A stretch of DNA of 37,236 nucleotides. Origin: Aquimarina megaterium XH134. GTDB taxonomy: Bacteria; Bacteroidota; Bacteroidia; Flavobacteriales; Flavobacteriaceae. Location: contig NZ_JACB01000057.1 in assembly GCF_000520975.1 (NCBI RefSeq), positions 1-37,236 of the forward strand, written 5' to 3'. This document shows, in pieces, positions 33,212 to 37,236 of the stretch. The notes under the pieces are model-generated. The model saw only the letters and a list, made by a program, of their open reading frames with translations. It did no database searches and had not been told where the DNA came from. Numbering within the stretch: the first letter of the stretch is position 1; the number at the start of each line of letters is the position of its first letter. Both the position numbers and the translations under genes were made by a program.

Positions 33212-35680
33212 TTAATTTATTTGGTAGATAAGTACTCCATTTTCTTCTCCCTGAACTACAAATTCGAGATTAGGATCTTTATCCATATTCCCTAAACTTA
33301 GGACAGAATTACCATAAACCGGGAAATTAGGAAATAGATCAGCATTGCTATCATACAAGTACACTTTTTTGGCTTGTATATCGGTAATAGTAATGTATAT
33401 CTTATTATTGATAAAATAAAGTTTTGGTTCTGTATACACTCCAAAATCAAGTTCAAGGGTTTTACCTTTTATAGTAAGCTTATTTTCAGAAAAAGTAACC
33501 AAGGTTTTATTGGTAGCTACCATTCTATTATCCTCATGCAAACTTAGGTTTTGTTCTACAGCATTACCATCGTTTTGTACTTGAATTAATTTTCCACTTT
33601 TGGTTGTAGATGTAAATTTGTTCAGGTACTGGTACCATTCATTTTTAGAGAAATCAACTTTTTCTTTTACATTAACTCGCGGTTTACCTATTCGATCCAG
33701 GATAGTTAATGTTCCATTTTTTTCAGAAAGTAAAATATAATCTTTGGTTCCGATTCTAATATGTTTTGGCGGTAAAATAAGTTCTGTTTCTGTGTTTTTA
33801 AATCTAAAACCAGTTACAGCTTTTGCCTCTGCATCAAACATTTTTATTTCATTGCCCTGGGTAATAACAATACGATAACGCTTGCTTTTGTCATAATCAA
33901 ATAACGCAAGAGGTTGTGTAATTGGTTTTTCAAATGTCTTAGGGTATGGTTTTACATCTTTTCCATCGCGATCAACCAGGTATAGGGTATTGGCAGTGTT
34001 AAATAATAGTTGGTATCTGCCATTTTTGTAGATATCGATTTGTTGAATATCACCTAGTATTTCACCATCGACTTGTTTTTTCCAGAAAATAGCACCTTTA
34101 TCAGAAATTAGATATACGTTGTTTTCGATATCCTGTACTGCCACATCCATACCTTTGGTTCTGTGGTTTTTAACAAGAACAGGTCTGGTTAGTACTTTAT
34201 TCTCTAGAGTAGTTGATGCGGTTTGTGTGACAGATGTAGCTGCGCCTTTAGCTCTGCTTTTTTGTAAGATGCTATGCACATGAGCAAAATCGTTTTCTTT
34301 TATAATCTGTACTATTCCTATTTGATATCCTTTATCCTTAAGTGCTTCCCATTGTGACGAATATTCTTCTTCAACATTTTGAGAAATGTATTCTTTTGTG
34401 TTTTTGATAGTACCCGCTATTAATATCGAAGATTCGTCGGATAAATCTTTTACAGTTGCTTTGTAATACTCTTGATCATAGAGTAATGTTTGGTTCAGGA
34501 TATTGGCAATAATATCTTTAAGAGCCCCGATAGAAGATCCGAAAATGATAAAATCATCCCGAACAAAATAATACTTGGCATCAAAATCGTTTACCAAAGG
34601 AGTAAGGATTTGCGAAAAAGCAGAGGAGCCTTTATAACTGTATATTGGTGTATTTCTATAGGTGTCTACTTTATCTCCTGCCAGACTTTCCTGGGCCGTT
34701 TTGGGGTTTAGAGAATTTAGAACTAATATATTTTCTTTTTCGAGAAAGATCATACCGACCTCAGAAACACCCGATAATATATCGTCTAGATCCCCTGGGA
34801 TATCTTCTAATTCTCTATCCTGTGCTACAGATAGATTTTTTTTCAATATATCAAAGTCATCATAAGTATAAGAGATAAATCCTCTTGCAGTAACAGGTGT
34901 CACTTTTGAAATTTTATTTTCCTGGGCAATTGTATTATCAAAAATCCCAATGGTACTGGATAGTGAATCTTTTTCTATAGCAATACCATCTAGGTACATT
35001 GCATCTTGTCCTATAGTAGCATCGGCAGATATCCAACCGCTAAAATTTTGCAAGCTTTTGAGGTCTGTATTAGGCAGTAATGTATTGTGAATGTTTTGTA
35101 GTTTTTTTCCGTTGACCAGTACAGATAGTGTATTCTCGGTACCAGACACTTCATATACTTTTTGTAAATCTTTATCAATAGGAATTGGAGCGGCTTGCAT
35201 TCGTATTGCATTTTCGATCAATAATTGAGAAGAAGAGGCAATAAGCAGACTATCCTGTCGGGTGGCAAAAAACGATTCTCCTTTTGATGTAACCTTATAA
35301 ATGGTATTCTCAGAATAATTTATAGTTTCAATCTGCTTTGTATTTAGCGAATCGGTATTGATTACAGAAGGGTCGAATTTTGAAATATAAGTATACTCAT
35401 AATCATTTTTTCCTAATGGAGAGAAACATAATATGCTTTCTGTCTGATGAGTTTGATCCAGGATAGACAAGTTTTTGAAGTATTCAAAAAAAGCAATTTG
35501 GTTATTGTTTTTGATAAAATTATTATCTCTTAATTTACTGGCAGCTCCTTCAAGGTCATTGATTTTTATAATGATTTGAGTATCTCTTGGGATGTGATCC
35601 AGTAAAGAATTTGATTTTTTCGATGTGTCCTCACAAGAAATAGTAATAAAAATTAAAAGAACAGCCGCTATCTTTTTCAT
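33212..35680 (-). CDS. large periplasmic lipoprotein of unknown function, 822 aa
   Basis: The frame is open to 35749, but the natural start is Met at 35678-35680 (MKKIAAVLLIFITISCEDTS): this gives a standard lipoprotein signal with a lipobox ITISC, while the upstream 23 residues are basic and not signal-like. The mature protein has a first half with alternating helix and strand (IPRDTQIIIKINDLEGAASK and following), resembling the DUF3352-type layout. The second half, from about residue 500, consists of repeated strands of about 45 residues with V/I-D-x-x-G turns (LYLVDRDGKDVKP, LTILDRIGKPRVNV), like a beta-propeller. Cell location is periplasm or outer membrane. Found directly downstream of rnhB. 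Function unknown; propeller and DUF3352 likeness are tentative. Confidence 0.7.
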   Translation of the reverse strand: MKKIAAVLLIFITISCEDTSKKSNSLLDHIPRDTQIIIKINDLEGAASKLRDNNFIKNNNQIAFFEYFKNLSILDQTHQTESILCFSPLGKNDYEYTYISKFDPSVINTDSLNTKQIETINYSENTIYKVTSKGESFFATRQDSLLIASSSQLLIENAIRMQAAPIPIDKDLQKVYEVSGTENTLSVLVNGKKLQNIHNTLLPNTDLKSLQNFSGWISADATIGQDAMYLDGIAIEKDSLSSTIGIFDNTIAQENKISKVTPVTARGFISYTYDDFDILKKNLSVAQDRELEDIPGDLDDILSGVSEVGMIFLEKENILVLNSLNPKTAQESLAGDKVDTYRNTPIYSYKGSSAFSQILTPLVNDFDAKYYFVRDDFIIFGSSIGALKDIIANILNQTLLYDQEYYKATVKDLSDESSILIAGTIKNTKEYISQNVEEEYSSQWEALKDKGYQIGIVQIIKENDFAHVHSILQKSRAKGAATSVTQTASTTLENKVLTRPVLVKNHRTKGMDVAVQDIENNVYLISDKGAIFWKKQVDGEILGDIQQIDIYKNGRYQLLFNTANTLYLVDRDGKDVKPYPKTFEKPITQPLALFDYDKSKRYRIVITQGNEIKMFDAEAKAVTGFRFKNTETELILPPKHIRIGTKDYILLSEKNGTLTILDRIGKPRVNVKEKVDFSKNEWYQYLNKFTSTTKSGKLIQVQNDGNAVEQNLSLHEDNRMVATNKTLVTFSENKLTIKGKTLELDFGVYTEPKLYFINNKIYITITDIQAKKVYLYDSNADLFPNFPVYGNSVLSLGNMDKDPNLEFVVQGEENGVLIYQIN

Positions 35681-35817
35681 TATACCAATGCGTTTTGTAT
35701 TCCTGAATTTGGTTGTCAAAATAAAAAAGTTCAATTTCCTGGTTTGCAAAATAGATATTCTTGTTTAATGATCGAAATATAATTGGAGTTTTTCTCCTGT
35801 AAGCGTCAAAGATATAA

Positions 35818-36420
35818 TTATTTAAGATCTAGTGTAAGTTGTTCTGGTAATAACCTAAAGCTTTTCCTGTGATATTTGGTAATACCATATTTACGAATGG
35901 CATCTCGATGTTCTACTGTTGGGTATCCTTTATTCTTTTTCCAGTTGTACATAGGAAACTCTTCATGTATTTTTTCCATAAACTCATCACGATATGTTTT
36001 TGCCAATACAGAGGCTGCTGCAATATTTAAATATTTTCCGTCTCCCTTTATAACGCAAGTATAGGGTATATTATGATATGGCTTAAACCTGTTTCCGTCT
36101 ACAATGATATGTTCTGGTTGAGGTTTTAATTGCTCGATTGATCTTTGCATAGCTAGAATTGAAGCATTTAAAATATTAATCTCATCAATCTCTTCCATAA
36201 AAATATGTGTTACACCATAGGTCAAAGAGGAGCCTTCTATTATAGGTTTTAGTAGATTTCTTTTGGCTTCGGTAAGTTGTTTAGAATCATTAAGAACCGA
36301 ACTATTGAAATCATCTGGTAAAATTACTGCAGCTGCTGTGACCGGACCTGCCAAGCATCCTCGTCCGGCTTCATCGGTACCACATTCGAGAAGATCAGGG
36401 TTTAGTTTTAATGTAAGCAT
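35818..36420 (-). CDS. rnhB: ribonuclease HII
   Basis: RNase HII cleaves RNA in RNA-DNA hybrids and removes single ribonucleotides from DNA. The 200-residue protein has the catalytic motif CGTDEAGRGCLAGPVTAAAV at 13-32 (D16, E17), IIVDGNRFKP at 105-114 (D108) and the basic/acidic AAASVLAKTYRDEFM at 134-148 (D145), all expected for the DEDD site. The GRG motif for sensing the ribonucleotide is present and the length is standard. It precedes the 822-residue lipoprotein gene on the same strand (137 bases apart from its chosen start). Cytoplasmic; involved in genome maintenance. Confidence 0.97.
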   Translation of the reverse strand: MLTLKLNPDLLECGTDEAGRGCLAGPVTAAAVILPDDFNSSVLNDSKQLTEAKRNLLKPIIEGSSLTYGVTHIFMEEIDEINILNASILAMQRSIEQLKPQPEHIIVDGNRFKPYHNIPYTCVIKGDGKYLNIAAASVLAKTYRDEFMEKIHEEFPMYNWKKNKGYPTVEHRDAIRKYGITKYHRKSFRLLPEQLTLDLK

Positions 36421-36776
36421 AATACGAAGATACAGTATGCATAGAATACCAGAAAACTATTTTTTAAAATTAGTGAACTTAGATGGTAGCTATACCATAG
36501 TCTATAGAGGCCAGTTACCAATGAAAAAAATACACCAAAAACGACTAATGCCTTCTGGTTTTTTCTTTTTTGAAGTCACAAAAATATCAAGATGAGTTCT
36601 AAGAGTGTTTTTAACGATTTGTGATACATCCTGACCGATTATTGCATATTGCTTATCTGCAAAAGTTTTTATAGTGTAATTGACAGATTAATGCTGTTGA
36701 TTGAATCAATAGTGAGCGTAGGTTTTAGTTGTTTTGACATGTTAAATGATATGAAAATTAAAACGATGAAAAAACA
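36421..36776. other. intergenic stretch with no supported gene
   Basis: This 356-base gap is AT-rich. A plus-strand frame of 52 codons from 36437 to 36595 exists (MHRIPENYFLKLVNLDGSYT and on). It is basic, without a recognisable domain, and lies over the likely rnhB promoter region, so I do not call it a gene. Elsewhere I see nothing but AT-rich sequence and the leader of the lipoprotein gene at 36777. Confidence 0.6.
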
Positions 36777-37236
36777 ATGAAAAATTATTCCAACAAACTT
36801 ACCATTACCGCTTTACTACTGAGCATAATCTTATGCATGGCATGCGGGAGTGATGATACTGAGTTTCCAAAACAAGAATTAAAAGCCCTTGTTTTATTGA
36901 ATCCTGAAAACAAGGTGATTAATAGTGTGTTGCGTCCTACCTTGAAATGGGAAGAAGTAACAAGCAATAATAATGCAATAAGCTATGATCTGTATTTGGG
37001 TACAGAAGAAAACCCCAAATTATATAAAGAAAACATAAAAGATACTCATTTTAAAGTAACAGAAGAGTTAATCGAAACTACCCAATACTATTGGAAAGTC
37101 ATTGCCAAAGATGGCAATAATGGTACCGCTGAAAGTGGAATCTTTAGTTTTACAACAGATCAGGCCATAGATGTAAATTCCTTATCCACTACTAAAGGGC
37201 TTATAGATACGAAGATTTGGATTAGAGGAAATGGTT
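36777..37236 (+). CDS. partial lipoprotein with Fn3-like domain, cut by window end
   Basis: The frame starts at ATG 36777 and is open to the last base, so only the first ~153 residues are present. A lipoprotein signal (MKNYSNKLTITALLLSIILC, then MACGSDD) gives C23 as the lipid-modified residue. Residues about 38-127 read as a fibronectin type III-like domain: PTLKWEEV, AISYDLYLGTEENPKLYKEN, TTQYYWKVIAKDGNNGTAES and IFSFTTD. This arrangement is common in Bacteroidota cell-surface lipoproteins, often followed by Kelch, LamG or other repeats. The start is supported because the upstream ATG at 36766 runs into a stop after four codons. It is likely a surface protein; the C-terminal function cannot be seen. 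Confidence 0.85.
   Translation, partial: MKNYSNKLTITALLLSIILCMACGSDDTEFPKQELKALVLLNPENKVINSVLRPTLKWEEVTSNNNAISYDLYLGTEENPKLYKENIKDTHFKVTEELIETTQYYWKVIAKDGNNGTAESGIFSFTTDQAIDVNSLSTTKGLIDTKIWIRGNG

Noticed and set aside
35681..35749. Upstream start of the 822-aa lipoprotein
   Set aside because: The added residues are not signal-like and would bury the lipoprotein signal sequence.
36437..36595. 52-codon plus-strand frame upstream of rnhB
   Set aside because: It has no recognisable domain and lies across the likely rnhB promoter.

Overview
The window is chromosomal DNA from a marine-type Flavobacteriaceae bacterium (Bacteroidota), possibly Aquimarina or a close relative; the genus is a guess. 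Supporting signs are a T9SS-type C-terminal sorting domain on a huge secreted metalloprotease, many Bacteroidota-style lipoproteins, family markers (DUF1573, DUF6515, GDYXXLXY, DUF805), Bacteroidota promoters of the TAnnTTTG type, and an AT-rich genome in which Shine-Dalgarno sequences are rarely obvious.

Accessory region, about 1-9800. This stretch is distinctly AT-rich between about 640 and 7400 and is a defence island read on the minus strand. Its core is a two-gene Hachiman system: HamA (DUF1837, PD-(D/E)xK nuclease, 3935-4708) and HamB (SF2 helicase, 1496-3931), 3 bases apart. A 258-residue protein with an Rx5H HEPN-like motif follows HamB closely (688-1464). A 401-residue protein with an Rx4H HEPN-like motif (4889-6094) lies upstream of HamA. 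Next comes a J-domain / Ig-like / DUF805 membrane protein (6461-7378) lying between two copies of a ~190-bp direct repeat, each carrying exactly nine heptamers (AGGTRTY). An S41 peptidase lipoprotein (7857-9311) lies between inverted copies of another repeat family, and that family also occurs at the left edge of the window (1-130), so the accessory block is bounded by inverted repeats. A broken XRE-type regulator (525-626) and a small unknown gene (146-451) sit at the left edge.

Core region, about 9800-37236. An AraC regulator and a helical-repeat cytosolic protein on the minus strand are followed by a plus-strand membrane-protein group (YiaA/B, a small 4-TM protein, DUF2157, GDYXXLXY, a DUF6515 lipoprotein). 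Then come a SPOR-domain protein, a possible structured RNA (about 16824-17055) with its own promoter-like box and terminator, a secreted unknown, lysyl-tRNA synthetase, a thioredoxin-like TPR protein, a DUF1573 lipoprotein, a secreted unknown, and a membrane-tethered LuxR-type regulator. A 51-residue YqaE/Pmp3 protein follows, then a second S41 peptidase, two unknown lipoproteins flanking lipB, the 1218-residue T9SS metalloprotease, an 822-residue lipoprotein, ribonuclease HII, and the start of an Fn3-like lipoprotein cut off by the window end.

The strongest candidates for new biology are the Hachiman operon with flanking HEPN-like genes, the repeat architecture around it, and the RNA candidate at 16.8-17.05 kb.
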